Notes: generated by a model not told the origin, from the letters alone. A stretch of DNA of 64,000 bases from Nocardioides albertanoniae (GCF_006716315.1 NZ_VFOV01000001.1:62001-126000), one strand, 5' to 3'; shown: positions 50,716 through 59,494, numbered from the stretch's first letter. Made by a program: numbers and translations.

Positions 50716-51274
50716 CCACGGTCACTGGTCAATCTCGCTGCGTTCTCCCCACCCGTAGGTAGATCTCCGACTCGGGCGTGGGTTCCCCATGCTCCGGTGG
50801 GTGGTGAACCCGCGCCCGGGTGGGGCAGTGTCCGCGCGAGTGGGGAGGTCCTGCTGCCGGACCGGACCGAGCTCCTTGTGAACGATTCACAAAGCGTCAT
50901 CGTCTTGTACAGCGCCCGGTGACCGTTCCCCTGGCGCGGCCGACCGCCGCCCATCCCCAGCCCGGCACCCAACTCAAATGTGCCGTACCAGACCCCTGCC
51001 GCCGACCCGATAGACAGCCAAAATTCTCGCCGGTGCCCGGTGTCAAGGATCGCCGGAGGCGACCGGCGAAGCCGGCGGCCGTAGGCCGTCCTTTACTCCG
51101 GGTGCCGGCGTGAAACACCCTCCGCGTACGGGTCGGCGGCAAACAGTCCCACGCAACAACAGCACCCAACGATGCACAACCGCGCGAACGTACCCCCAAG
51201 ACTCAGAGCCCCAGCGATTCCTTCCCGCTCCCCAGAAACCGGCGTCCGCTCGGACACCTGACGTGCGTCGATGA
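50716..51274. other. 559-bp gap after the HNH gene
   Basis: No intact gene seen. Contains an inverted repeat TTGTGAA-CGA-TTCACAA (50876-50892), the right copy of the flanking element (50997-51141) and ~130 bp without recognisable features before the truncated regulator. Confidence 0.55.
50997..51141. repeat. right copy (inverted) of the structured flanking element
   Basis: Reverse complement aligns with 49159-49305 at roughly three-quarters identity. Outer arms TGCCGCCGACCC and GGGTCGGCGGCA pair perfectly (12 of 12). The inner 91 nt (51024-51114) keep the stem plus three-hairpin fold although much of the stem sequence differs (CGCCGG/CCGGCG here, GATCTGG/TCAGATC on the left). Confidence 0.85.
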
Positions 51275-51730
51275 GGCCGACGGCGCGGAAGGGATCGTCG
51301 GCTCGAGGGCGCTGGCGTCGTCTACGCGCTCACCCCGTGGGGCGAGGGGCTGCGGGAGCCGATGGAGGCGCTCGGACGCTGGGGGACCCCATTGCTGGCA
51401 ACGGGGCGCGGCGACGACGTGTTTCAGCCCCGGTGGCTGACCCTTGCCCTTCCTGCTCTGCTCCGGGGCGCGACTGCAGAACCCCCGGTCGAGCTCGGCA
51501 TCGAGACCGACGGCTTGAGGATGGTCTTACGGATCGACGAAGACGGCCCGCACGTGTTCGTGCGCCCCGACGACCAGCCCGAGACCCTCCTGATCGCTCC
51601 CCCGGACGTTGTCGTCGGGTTCGCCGCTGGAACGATCAGCCCCGACCAGGCGGCAACGGCGGGCGAGCTCCGGGGAGACCCGGATGTTCTCCGGGCTGTG
51701 TTCGATATCACCTCGCGACGCCACCCATGA
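51275..51730 (+). pseudogene. 5'-truncated HxlR-type regulator with C-terminal sterol-carrier-like domain
   Basis: The frame opens at RDRRLEGAGVVYALTPWGEG, the wing and end of an HxlR-type winged helix, and continues through LREPMEALGRWG into a ~100-residue domain (PRWLTLALPALLRGATAEPP; LRMVLRIDEDGPHVFVRPDD). The whole DNA-recognition half is missing and a TGA lies in frame at 51272. Intact relatives have ~110 more N-terminal residues. The break is ~130 bp from the right flanking element, so element-associated deletion is possible. A start at 51362 could still give a 122-residue protein. Confidence 0.6.
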
Positions 51731-51820
51731 AACAGAACGCGTTCTAGAATTGAGCGGGAAACCCACGTACGCCGCGTGGCCAACTGGTGGAACGGATTCG
51801 GAGGGGCTACAGGACCCCCT

Positions 51821-51834
51821 TTAGGCTTGCCTTA
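51821..51834. promoter_or_regulatory. possible DtxR/IdeR-type iron box upstream of fprA
   Basis: TTAGGCTTGCCTTA matches the conserved half of actinobacterial iron boxes (TTAGGTTAGGCTAACCTAA type); the left half is poor. It lies 29 bp before the fprA start, where repressor binding would be effective. Confidence 0.4.
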
Positions 51835-51862
51835 GTACATCCACGGAAGGTTGAACTCCCTT

Positions 51863-53206
51863 ATGCGTGACATCCGCGTTGCGATCGTCGGTGCCGGCCC
51901 GGCCGGTATCTACGCTGCCGACATCCTTACGAAGGAGCACCCCGGCGCACGCGTCGACGTCATCGAGCGCCTGCCTGCTCCCTACGGCTTGGTCCGTTAC
52001 GGCGTGGCTCCTGACCACCCACGGATCAAGGAGATCATCAAGGCGCTCAAGCGCGTCCTCAACCAGGACAGCATCCGCTTCATCGGCAACGTCGACTTCG
52101 GCACCGACCTCAAGCTCGACGACCTGAAGCGTTTCTACGATGCTGTCATCTTCGCCACCGGCGCGATGGCCGACCGCGACCTGAAGATCCCGGGCGTCGA
52201 CCTGCCCGAGGCGTACGGCGCCGCCGACTTCGTCTCCTGGTACGCCGGCCACCCCGACGTGTCGCGTGACTGGCCGCTCGAGGCCGAGGAGGTCGCCGTG
52301 CTGGGCGCCGGCAACGTGGCGCTCGACGTCGCTCGCATGCTGGCCAAGCCCGCCGACGAGCAGCTGGTCACCGAGGTCTCCGACAACGTCTACCAGGGCC
52401 TGAAGAAGAACAAGGCCAAGACGATCCACGTCTACGCCCGCCGCGGCCCCGCGCACATCAAGTTCACCCCGATGGAGCTGCGCGAGCTCTCCCACTCTCC
52501 CTCCGTCGACGTGATCGTCAAGGAGGACGGCTTCGAGATCGACGAGGCCGGCGAGAAGGCGATCCAGGGCCACAAGGCCACCAAGCTGGTCGCCGACATC
52601 CTCCTGAAGTACATGGAGGCGCCTGCCGGGGAGAAGCCCCACAAGATCATCATCCACATGATGCAGAACCCCGTCGAGATCCTCGGCGAGGACGGTCACG
52701 TGGTCGCGCTGCGCAGCGAGAAGACCGAATACAACGGCGACGGCACCGTCACCGGCACGGGCGAGTTCACCGACACCCCGGTCCAGGCCGTCTACCGCGC
52801 GGTGGGCTACCTCTCCGAGGCACTCCCCGACGTGCCCTTCGACGGCGACAACGGCGTCATCCCCAACACCGGCGGCCGCGTGCTCGACCTCACCGGCGAG
52901 CACATCGCCGGGACGTACGTCACCGGGTGGATCAAGCGCGGACCGGTCGGCCTCATCGGCCACACCAAGTCCGACGCCAAGGAGACCATCGACAACCTCC
53001 TCCAGGACCTCGACTCGCTGGCGGAGCCCGAGCTCGGCTCGCCCGCGGCCGTGCTCGAGCACCTCTCGGGCAAGGGCGTCGAGTTCACCACCATCGAGGG
53101 CTGGGAGAAGCTCGACAACCACGAGCGCTCCCTCGGCGAGACCCAGGGCCGCGAGCGGATCAAGGTCGTCCCCCGCGACGAGATGATCCAGGTCTCCAAC
53201 GCCTGA
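51863..53206 (+). CDS. fprA: ferredoxin/flavodoxin-NADP+ reductase, adrenodoxin reductase-like
   Basis: 447 residues. FAD-binding VAIVGAGPAGIYAADIL, then RLPAPYGLVRYGVAPDHP (characteristic of this family), NADP-binding VAVLGAGNVALDVARML, and the C-terminal TGWIKRGPVGLIGHTKSDAK. Moves electrons between NADPH and ferredoxin; a likely electron source for the P450 in this window or for iron-sulfur work. ATG 51863 is 12 nt after GGAAGG; TTG 51851 is in frame but abuts that site. A partial iron box precedes it, and a 16-bp perfect terminator hairpin follows. Confidence 0.95.
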   Translation: MRDIRVAIVGAGPAGIYAADILTKEHPGARVDVIERLPAPYGLVRYGVAPDHPRIKEIIKALKRVLNQDSIRFIGNVDFGTDLKLDDLKRFYDAVIFATGAMADRDLKIPGVDLPEAYGAADFVSWYAGHPDVSRDWPLEAEEVAVLGAGNVALDVARMLAKPADEQLVTEVSDNVYQGLKKNKAKTIHVYARRGPAHIKFTPMELRELSHSPSVDVIVKEDGFEIDEAGEKAIQGHKATKLVADILLKYMEAPAGEKPHKIIIHMMQNPVEILGEDGHVVALRSEKTEYNGDGTVTGTGEFTDTPVQAVYRAVGYLSEALPDVPFDGDNGVIPNTGGRVLDLTGEHIAGTYVTGWIKRGPVGLIGHTKSDAKETIDNLLQDLDSLAEPELGSPAAVLEHLSGKGVEFTTIEGWEKLDNHERSLGETQGRERIKVVPRDEMIQVSNA

Positions 53207-53218
53207 CGCACGACGTAC

Positions 53219-53255
53219 GCAGGGCCGGTCATCCACGACGGATGACCGGCCCTGC
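53219..53255. terminator. bidirectional terminator between fprA and the PIN toxin gene
   Basis: 16-bp perfect stem: GCAGGGCCGGTCATCC and GGATGACCGGCCCTGC around ACGAC, 12 bp after the fprA stop and just before the end of the convergent toxin gene. Confidence 0.8.
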
Positions 53256-53262
53256 CGCGTAT

Positions 53263-53679
53263 CTACCCCTCAGGGAAGGGGTTGTGAACGTCGACCTCGG
53301 TCGACTCGAAGTCCTTTGTGTTGCGGGTCGCGACCGTGAGCCCGTTCTCTATGGCGGTCGCGGCAAGCAGTGAGTCGACCACCGGCAACGGTCGATCGGC
53401 ATTCAGAGCACCCCACCGCTTCGCGACGTCGAGCGTCACAGGAAGCAAGCGTTCCTGGTAAGCCTGTTCGAGTCCATCGATCCACTCCGTCAAGGACTCC
53501 GAGACAGCGTCGTCACCCCGCACCGCCAGCTTGAGCGCACCCTTGCGCAGCTCGCCGATAGTCAACACCGAAACATACAGATCGTCGTCCCGCTGGGCGG
53601 CAAGCCATCTGACGACCGCTTGATCAGGACGCTTGCGCCGCAACTCGGAAACCACATTGGTATCGAGCAGGTAGGTCAT
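53263..53679 (-). CDS. PIN-domain (VapC-type) RNase toxin
   Basis: 138 residues. PIN acidic residues are visible: Asp6 in YLLDTNVVSELRR, Glu in IGELRKGALKLA, Asp in LPVVDSLLAATAI, and TRNTKDFE at the end. Such proteins cut tRNA or other RNA when not bound by antitoxin. The ATG overlaps the antitoxin stop (ATGA, 53676-53679), giving the standard antitoxin-first operon. Confidence 0.92.
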   Translation of the reverse strand: MTYLLDTNVVSELRRKRPDQAVVRWLAAQRDDDLYVSVLTIGELRKGALKLAVRGDDAVSESLTEWIDGLEQAYQERLLPVTLDVAKRWGALNADRPLPVVDSLLAATAIENGLTVATRNTKDFESTEVDVHNPFPEG

Positions 53680-53930
53680 ATCAATTCGTCCAGGTCGATC
53701 TCACGAGGAAGCGAGCGGTCACGCTCGATGTCGAGATCATCGATCGTCGGCCCACTGAGCAGATACTCGGCGAACGAGATCTTCGGCCCGGACATCCGTC
53801 GGTAATCGTCGATGCTCACGACGACCGCCACCTCCTCACCATGCTTGGTGATCGTCTGCGGAGAACCGGCCACCGCCTCGCGTACGACCTCACTGAACCG
53901 CTGCTTGGCCTCTTGGAGTTGCCATGTCAT
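53676..53930 (-). CDS. Phd/YefM-type antitoxin
   Basis: 84 residues. N-terminal Phd/YefM DNA-binding fold (MTWQLQEAKQRFSEVVREAV, then ITKHGEEVAVVVSIDDYRRM) and a C-terminal acidic toxin-neutralising tail (DDLDIERDRSLPREIDLDEL). ATG 53930 is chosen because GGAGG lies 8 nt upstream; an in-frame GTG at 53939 overlaps that site. The palindrome TCTAG-N5-CTAGA just upstream is the likely autoregulation site. Confidence 0.92.
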   Translation of the reverse strand: MTWQLQEAKQRFSEVVREAVAGSPQTITKHGEEVAVVVSIDDYRRMSGPKISFAEYLLSGPTIDDLDIERDRSLPREIDLDELI

Positions 53931-53947
53931 CACACCCACCTCCTCTA

Positions 53948-53962
53948 TCTAGACAGACTAGA
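53948..53962. promoter_or_regulatory. operator of the toxin-antitoxin operon
   Basis: TCTAG-ACAGA-CTAGA, 18 bp before the antitoxin start and overlapping a TAGATA hexamer on the coding strand that could be the -10. Typical spacing for antitoxin autorepression. Confidence 0.6.
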
Positions 53963-53996
53963 CCGAATCTGCCTCGAAACCCAGGTCGATTCCGAT

Positions 53997-54043
53997 CGTC
54001 AACGATGGGTTGACGACCACGGACCGTCAACCTATGGTTGACG
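53997..54043. promoter_or_regulatory. promoter with two identical palindromes in front of the Clp_N-domain gene
   Basis: CGTCAAC-N5-GTTGACG occurs at 53997-54015 and again at 54025-54043, centres 28 bp apart. The first contains a -35 TTGACG (54010-54015); 17 bp later the second contains a -10 TATGGT (54033-54038), 6 nt before the ATG. This gives a leaderless promoter with both core elements inside operators. Confidence 0.8.
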
Positions 54044-54044
54044 C

Positions 54045-54767
54045 ATGACCAACAGCCCAGACCCCACCCTCAAGGCCGTACGCCTCGACACCCTCATCGA
54101 CTCGATCAAGAAGGCTCGCGACGAACCGCTCGACCAGCTGGCCGACGCGATGGTCGTCGGCGAGCACCTGGGCGAGGTCGCCGACCACCTGATCGGCCAC
54201 TTCGTCGACCAAGCCCGCCGCTCCGGCGCCTCCTGGACCGACATCGGCACCCGGATGGGGGTGACGAAGCAGGCGGCCCAGAAGCGGTATGTCCCGAAGG
54301 CCGGTGACCAGGCGCTCGACCCGAACGCCGGGTTCGCGAAGTTCACCCCGCGTGCCCGCACGGTCGTGGTCACCGCCCAGGCGGAGGCCCGCAAGGCGAG
54401 CAACGCCGAGACCGGGGTGCCTCACCTGGTCCTCGGCCTCCTCGCCGAGCCCGAGGGCGTCGCCGGCCACGCGATCCGGGGGCAGGACGTCACCCTCGAC
54501 GCGGTGCGGGACGCGGCCACCGCGGCCACCCCGGCACCGTACGGCGAGGTCGGCGAGATGATCCCGTTCACCGCCGACGCCAAGAAGGTGCTCGAGCTGA
54601 CCTTCCGCGAGGCCCTGCGTCTCGAGCACTCCTACGTCGGCACCGAGCACATCCTGCTTGCCCTCCTCGAGCACGAGGACGGCACCGGCATCCTCCACCA
54701 GGCCGGGCTCGAGAAGCCCGCGACCGAGCAGAGCATCACCTCGATCCTCGACTCGCTGACCCCGTAG
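54045..54767 (+). CDS. Clp N-terminal-domain protein with N-terminal HTH-like region
   Basis: 240 residues. Residues 1-85 are helical with an HTH-like segment (DQARRSGASWTDIGTRMGVT, then KQAAQKRY). Two Clp_N repeats follow (~95-235): FTPRARTVVVTAQAEARKAS, GVPHLVLGLLAEPEGVAGHA, then FTADAKKVLELTFREALRLE and YVGTEHILLALLEHEDGTGI. No AAA+ ATPase, so it is not ClpC itself; it may be a regulator or adaptor that reads Clp substrates. The HTH part and the paired palindromes next to the start suggest it binds its own promoter. No Shine-Dalgarno; leaderless mRNA likely. Confidence 0.85.
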   Translation: MTNSPDPTLKAVRLDTLIDSIKKARDEPLDQLADAMVVGEHLGEVADHLIGHFVDQARRSGASWTDIGTRMGVTKQAAQKRYVPKAGDQALDPNAGFAKFTPRARTVVVTAQAEARKASNAETGVPHLVLGLLAEPEGVAGHAIRGQDVTLDAVRDAATAATPAPYGEVGEMIPFTADAKKVLELTFREALRLEHSYVGTEHILLALLEHEDGTGILHQAGLEKPATEQSITSILDSLTP

Positions 54768-54781
54768 CCACCAGGCAGGGG

Positions 54782-55675
54782 CTACCTCGTCTCAGTGACC
54801 GCCGGGGCGAGGACGATGTCGAAGCGCACCTGCGACCAGGTGCCTTCGACGGCACGGCCGTCGGGGGTCGGGGTGCCCGCAGGATGCTGGGGGAACTGCT
54901 TGATCAGCGAGTCCTTGACCCCGAAGACGGTGTCCTTCCGGCCGATAGGGTCGCCCTCGGGGAAGATGTGGGTGACCAGCGTGCGGCAGCCCTCGTGGGT
55001 GACCATGAAGTGCAGGTGCGAGGCGCGCAGCGGCGAGCGTCCGACCGCGGCCAGCATCTTCCCCACGGGGCCGTCGTCGGGGATCGGGTACGGCGTGGGC
55101 GTCAGCCCCCAGAACCGGTAGCCGCCCTCGGCGTCGGTGAACAGGTGCGCCCGGGCCGCACGTGTGTCCGCGTCGCGCTGCACGTCGTAGAGCCCGTCTT
55201 CGTCGGCCTCCCAGACCTCGATCTTGGCTCCGGCCAGCGGGCTCCCGTCGGTGTCGGTGACCGTGCCGGTCACCCAGCACGGCTCGCCCGGGGCGCCGAA
55301 GGCCATGTCGCCGCCGAGCTCGATCGCCGGGGAGTCGTCCACGAAGAACGGGCCGAAGACGGTGGCCTCGGTCGCGTCGGCGTACGCCTCGTTGTTGATG
55401 TTGATCGTCTGCATCGAGGCGCCGAGGGTGTCGGAGAGGAGGATGAACTCCTGGCGGACGTCGTCGGTGATGTGGCCGGCCTTGGTCAGGAACTCGATGG
55501 CCGAGCCCCACTCCTCCTCGGTGAGGCGTACGTCGCGGATGAAGCCGTGCAGGTGCTTGACCAGCGAGACCATGACCTCCTTCAGGCGCGGGTCCTCGCA
55601 GGCGTCGAAGGACGCGACCACGGTGTCGACCAGGGTCTGCTCGACCTCCTGCTGCTCGGGGGATACGTCGCTCAT
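54782..55675 (-). CDS. hydroxyquinol 1,2-dioxygenase (intradiol)
   Basis: 297 residues. Non-heme iron(III) ligands are all present: Tyr163 (EDGLYDVQ), Tyr196 ([10 protein letters not shown]), His220 and His222 (ASHLHFMV), nearly the same positions as in the known Nocardioides simplex enzyme. The N-terminal helical dimer domain is typical, and [13 protein letters not shown] belongs to the active-site region. Opens hydroxyquinol to maleylacetate. Last gene of the leftward catabolic cluster; its start overlaps the maleylacetate reductase stop. Confidence 0.95.
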   Translation of the reverse strand: MSDVSPEQQEVEQTLVDTVVASFDACEDPRLKEVMVSLVKHLHGFIRDVRLTEEEWGSAIEFLTKAGHITDDVRQEFILLSDTLGASMQTININNEAYADATEATVFGPFFVDDSPAIELGGDMAFGAPGEPCWVTGTVTDTDGSPLAGAKIEVWEADEDGLYDVQRDADTRAARAHLFTDAEGGYRFWGLTPTPYPIPDDGPVGKMLAAVGRSPLRASHLHFMVTHEGCRTLVTHIFPEGDPIGRKDTVFGVKDSLIKQFPQHPAGTPTPDGRAVEGTWSQVRFDIVLAPAVTETR

Positions 55676-56745
55676 CAGCTCTCCTCGCGCTTGTCGGGGT
55701 GTGCTCCCGCCCACGCCGCTCTCAGCAGCGCGGCCAGGTTCGCCTCGGTGACCGGGGCCGGGTTGTTGTCGGGGATCGCGGCCAGGATCGGCGCGACCGC
55801 CTGGGCGATGCCGTCCTCGGGCATGCCGTAGTCCTTCAGCGCCTGCGGCGCTCCGAGCGTCGTACGCAGCCCCGCCAGCCCCTCCACAGCGCTCGCTGCC
55901 CCGAACGCCGAGGCCATCCGCGCCTCCGCCTCGGGAGCGGAGGGCGCGTTGAAGGCGAGCACGTGCGGGAGCACGACCGCGTGGGTCTGGGCGTGCGGCA
56001 GGTCGAACATGCCGCCGAGCACGTGGCAGATCTTGTGGTGCATCCCGGAGCCGGCCGAGGTGAACGAGACCGCGGCCAGATAGGCGCCGTAGAGGGTCTG
56101 CTCGATGCCCTCGACGCCGGCAGAGTCCCGCGCGACCTTCGGCAGGCCCGCGGCGAGCCCCCGGATGCCCTCGGTCGCGAAGACCTGGTCGATCGGGTCG
56201 ACCCGCGGCCCCCACATCGCATCGACGCAGTGGGCGAGCGCGTTGAGCCCGCTGGCGACGGCCAGCTCACCGGGCAACGTGGCGAGCAGGGAGGCGTCGT
56301 AGACGACGGCGCCCGGCAGCACCCGCGGATCCACCCCGGTGGTCTTGGTCCCGTCCGAGGTCAGCCCCCACACGTCGGTCGCCTCGGAGCCGGCGTACGT
56401 CGTCGGCACCGCCACGATCGGCAGCCCGGTGGTGAGCGCGACCGCCTTGGCGAGCCCGGTGGTCGAGCCACCACCGATGCACACGATCGCGTCGACGGTG
56501 TGCTCCGCCGCCCGGGCACGCGCCCGCTCGGCCACCTCGACCGGCACGTGCATCACGACCTCGTCGTGGCGCAGCGCGACCGGGATCTCGGAGGTGATCC
56601 GGGCGGCAGTCTCGGCTTCACGCCCGGAGGCGATGACCATCACCCGCCGAGCGCCCAGCCGGTCGATCTCGGCCGCCAACGCGGCGTCCGCCTCGCCGGT
56701 GGCGAAACGGACCCGCTGCGGCAGCGACTCGTGTGTGAACCTCAT
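55675..56745 (-). CDS. maleylacetate reductase
   Basis: 356 residues, iron-type alcohol dehydrogenase fold. NAD-binding [17 protein letters not shown], then [20 protein letters not shown]; metal/active-site His in [18 protein letters not shown] and [20 protein letters not shown]. Reduces maleylacetate to 3-oxoadipate, the step after the adjacent dioxygenase. ATG 56745 matches the family start ([16 protein letters not shown]). Overlaps the dioxygenase start by one base. Confidence 0.95.
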   Translation of the reverse strand: MRFTHESLPQRVRFATGEADAALAAEIDRLGARRVMVIASGREAETAARITSEIPVALRHDEVVMHVPVEVAERARARAAEHTVDAIVCIGGGSTTGLAKAVALTTGLPIVAVPTTYAGSEATDVWGLTSDGTKTTGVDPRVLPGAVVYDASLLATLPGELAVASGLNALAHCVDAMWGPRVDPIDQVFATEGIRGLAAGLPKVARDSAGVEGIEQTLYGAYLAAVSFTSAGSGMHHKICHVLGGMFDLPHAQTHAVVLPHVLAFNAPSAPEAEARMASAFGAASAVEGLAGLRTTLGAPQALKDYGMPEDGIAQAVAPILAAIPDNNPAPVTEANLAALLRAAWAGAHPDKREES

Positions 56746-56767
56746 CGTCCCTCGCTCAGGTCGCGGT

Positions 56768-58558
56768 TCAGGCCTTGCCCAGCAGGGTCGCGACCGCGGC
56801 CCCCAGGGCGGCGCCCGGGTCGTCGGGGAGCGACATCGCGCGCCAGGCGACATGCTTGTCGGGGCGTACCAGGATAGCGCCCGACTCCTCGACCTCGCGC
56901 AGCTTGGCCCAGTCGAAGTAGAGGTCGGTGACCGCTCGTCCGGGGCCGATCACGACGGTCTCGAGCGGGATCCCGAAGGTCGCCTTGGCGTCGGCCGCGG
57001 CCTCCTCCCAGGCCTCGCCCGCGACGCCGGTGATCAGCGTCCATCGGGTGTAGGGCGCGAGGTCGAGCATCGCGTGCTTCTCGACGTTGTCACCGACCCA
57101 GGCATGCGGAAGGTGGGCCCCCGGCGAGGTCGACATCTGGTGGTAGAGGTCTTCGTCGGCGCTCGGCGCGGGCCGGGTGCCGTCGGAGACGATCGCGTCG
57201 GACTCGTAGAACTGGCCGAGCTCGACCCCGTGGGCGTTGAACTCGTAGTTCTTCCGCTCCATCGCAGTGACCAGCGCAGCGCGCTTGGCGGCGCCCTCAG
57301 GGGTGTTGGCCTTGCGCTCCTCGATCGCCTTCGCCATCTCCTCACCCTCGAGACCGACGACGCCGAGCGCCTCGAAGAGCTCGCCGAACTCGCGCCCCGA
57401 CTGGTTGGCCCGGGTGACGATGCGCTTGGCGACCGGGGTGCGCTCGGTGGAGTAGGACTCCAGGAGCGCCGGATCGGCATAGCCCTGCAGCACTGCGGCG
57501 AGCTTCCAGGCCAGGTTGTAGGAGTCCTGGATCGAGGTGTTGGAGCCGAGACCGTTCGACGGCGGGTGGCGGTGGATGGCGTCGCCGGCACAGAAGACCC
57601 GGCCCTTCTGGGCGTGGGTCGCGTACATCTCGTTGACGCCCCACAGCGAGTAGCCGGTCACCTCAGGCTCCAGGCCGGGCATGCCGAGCAGGTCGCGGAT
57701 CACCTTTACCGCGTACTCCTCGGTCAGCTCCGGCGGCGGCTCGTTGATGTCGTAGCCCCACACGATCAGCCACTCGTCCCAGGGGCGCACCATCCGCACC
57801 AGGCCGGTGCCGATTCCGCCGACGTTCGAGCCGGGCTGGATGACCCAGTAGAGGACCGAGGGGCGGTGGTCGACGAGCTCGGCGAGGTCGGCCTTGAAGG
57901 TGATGTTCATCGAGCCGGCGATGTCCATCGCGCCCTCGAGCGGGAGGTCGATGTCGGCGCCCACCTGGGTGCGGGCGCCGTCGGCGCCGATGAGGAACTT
58001 CGACCGGATCTTGTACTCGTGGCCGGTGAGCCGGTCACGCGCGATCGTGGTGACGCCGTCGTCGTCCTGGGTGTGGGAGAGGTATTCGGTGGAGAACCGG
58101 GTCTGGGTGCCGCGCTCGGTCGCGTTGCGCACCAGGATCGGCTCGAGGTAGGTCTGCGGGATGTCGACGGTGAGGCAGGGGGAGGCGAGCTGGTAGTCGC
58201 CCTCGCGGTCGGGGCGCGTGCCCCAGGTGCGGATCCGGCCGATCTCCTCGCCGGCGATGCTGGTGCAGAAGACGGTGTCACCGACCAGCTCGTGGGGAGT
58301 CGCCTCCGCCAGCACCTGATCCTCGATACCCAGGTCGCGGAAGATCTCCATCGCGCGCTGGTTGGTGATGTGCGCGCGCGGGGTGTTCGCGGTCCAGCGG
58401 TATTTCGTGATCATGATGTTGTCGACGCCGAGCTCGCTCAGGAAGAGCGCGGCGGACGCACCGGCCGGACCGGAGCCGACGACGAGCACGTCGGTGGTCA
58501 CCACGTCCTCGGTCTCAGGAACCTCGGTCGCTTGTTGGCCGTCGTCGAAGACTGGCAT
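56768..58558 (-). CDS. FAD-dependent aromatic hydroxylase (TfdB/PheA-like)
   Basis: 596 residues. FAD GxGxxG in VLVVGSGPAGASAALFLSEL, second FAD motif FCAGDAIHRHPPSNGLGSNT, middle DG motif FLIGADGARTQVG. C-terminal thioredoxin-like domain (~450-596), as in phenol and 2,4-dichlorophenol hydroxylases. In this setting it probably hydroxylates resorcinol or a related phenol to hydroxyquinol. ATG 58558 follows AAAGGTGAGG; an in-frame GTG at 58567 lies inside that site. It sits 22 bp before the maleylacetate reductase start. Confidence 0.92.
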   Translation of the reverse strand: MPVFDDGQQATEVPETEDVVTTDVLVVGSGPAGASAALFLSELGVDNIMITKYRWTANTPRAHITNQRAMEIFRDLGIEDQVLAEATPHELVGDTVFCTSIAGEEIGRIRTWGTRPDREGDYQLASPCLTVDIPQTYLEPILVRNATERGTQTRFSTEYLSHTQDDDGVTTIARDRLTGHEYKIRSKFLIGADGARTQVGADIDLPLEGAMDIAGSMNITFKADLAELVDHRPSVLYWVIQPGSNVGGIGTGLVRMVRPWDEWLIVWGYDINEPPPELTEEYAVKVIRDLLGMPGLEPEVTGYSLWGVNEMYATHAQKGRVFCAGDAIHRHPPSNGLGSNTSIQDSYNLAWKLAAVLQGYADPALLESYSTERTPVAKRIVTRANQSGREFGELFEALGVVGLEGEEMAKAIEERKANTPEGAAKRAALVTAMERKNYEFNAHGVELGQFYESDAIVSDGTRPAPSADEDLYHQMSTSPGAHLPHAWVGDNVEKHAMLDLAPYTRWTLITGVAGEAWEEAAADAKATFGIPLETVVIGPGRAVTDLYFDWAKLREVEESGAILVRPDKHVAWRAMSLPDDPGAALGAAVATLLGKA

Positions 58559-58615
58559 GTTCCTCACCTTTCCGGGACCGCGGCGGGGTGTGGGATCGCA
58601 GTCTCCAAGTGAGTC

Positions 58616-59494
58616 TTACCGTCCCGCGGTTGAACCTTCAACTGCAGGGGTCGTCGACTGGCGGAAATCCGCCGACGGAAGCCAGTCGAGGATCGCGGCG
58701 ACCGTCGAGTCGGGCCGGCGGGCCCATTTGAAGTGGTCGATGCCGTCCTCGTCGAGATGCACCCTGCTGACGTCGAGCCCCGGCATCCGCCGGTGGATCT
58801 CGTCGACCGTCGAGCTCGGGGCGAGCCAGTCACCCTCGATGGAGACGATCAGGGCGGGCTTCTCGAGCTCCCGCATCAGCGACGCGACGTCACGCTTCGG
58901 CCGACCGAAGCGGAGACGGCCGGTGCGGGCGTAGCGCGACCACTCGCGCATCAGCGTCCTGGCCTCGCGGCCGGCGAACTTGAGCTGCTTGCCGGGGAAG
59001 TGGCCGACGACCTGGCCGATCAGGCCCATCGCCTGGCTGGCGACCAGGAAGCCCGGCCCGTAGTTGCGCCAGTAGGGCGTCTGCGAGGCGACGTAGACCA
59101 GACCCGCGACCTTGCCGGGGTTCAGCGCCGCGTAGGCACTGGTGGTCTGCCCGCCGAGACTGTGACCGACGATGTACGCCGCACCCGCCGAGGCCGGGAT
59201 CAGCTCGCCGAGACGGTCGACGGCGGCGTCGATGTCGTCGACCAGGTCGGCGTAGCCGAAGTCGTAGGACCAGCCGGCGGTCTTGCCGCCGACCTCCTCG
59301 TGGCCGCGCTGCTCCATGCGCCCGACGTTGAGGCCGGCCTGGACGAGGGCGACGATCAGCTTGTCGTAGTAGCCGGCCGGCATGCCCATGGCGGGCACGA
59401 TCAGCAGCGTCGGCGCTTCCGGGTCCGCCGCGCGGGCGACGGTCAGGGTGAAGCTGGTGCCCTCGGCACGCTCCACGGCGTAGGTCTCGCTCAC
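58616..59494 (-). CDS. alpha/beta hydrolase
   Basis: 292 residues. Nucleophile elbow GHSLGG (Ser112), oxyanion region LLIVPAMGMPAGYYDKL, Asp in ALIVSIEGDWLAP and His in DEDGIDHFKWARR. Likely esterase or C-C hydrolase; being in the aromatic cluster, it may release the phenol from an ester, but a general role is possible. GTG 59494 is chosen since ATG 59530 has no ribosome site; both are weak. A TACTC-GT-GAGTA dyad lies between these two candidate starts and two DnaA-box sequences further upstream. Confidence 0.8.
   Translation of the reverse strand: MSETYAVERAEGTSFTLTVARAADPEAPTLLIVPAMGMPAGYYDKLIVALVQAGLNVGRMEQRGHEEVGGKTAGWSYDFGYADLVDDIDAAVDRLGELIPASAGAAYIVGHSLGGQTTSAYAALNPGKVAGLVYVASQTPYWRNYGPGFLVASQAMGLIGQVVGHFPGKQLKFAGREARTLMREWSRYARTGRLRFGRPKRDVASLMRELEKPALIVSIEGDWLAPSSTVDEIHRRMPGLDVSRVHLDEDGIDHFKWARRPDSTVAAILDWLPSADFRQSTTPAVEGSTAGR

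Noticed and set aside
50876..50892. Inverted repeat TTGTGAA-CGA-TTCACAA as an important operator
   Set aside because: It lies in a gene-free gap with no downstream gene close enough; kept only as a note.
51751..51810. tRNA-like sequence before fprA
   Set aside because: No cloverleaf with proper T-loop and acceptor could be drawn; the stretch is probably the fprA upstream region.
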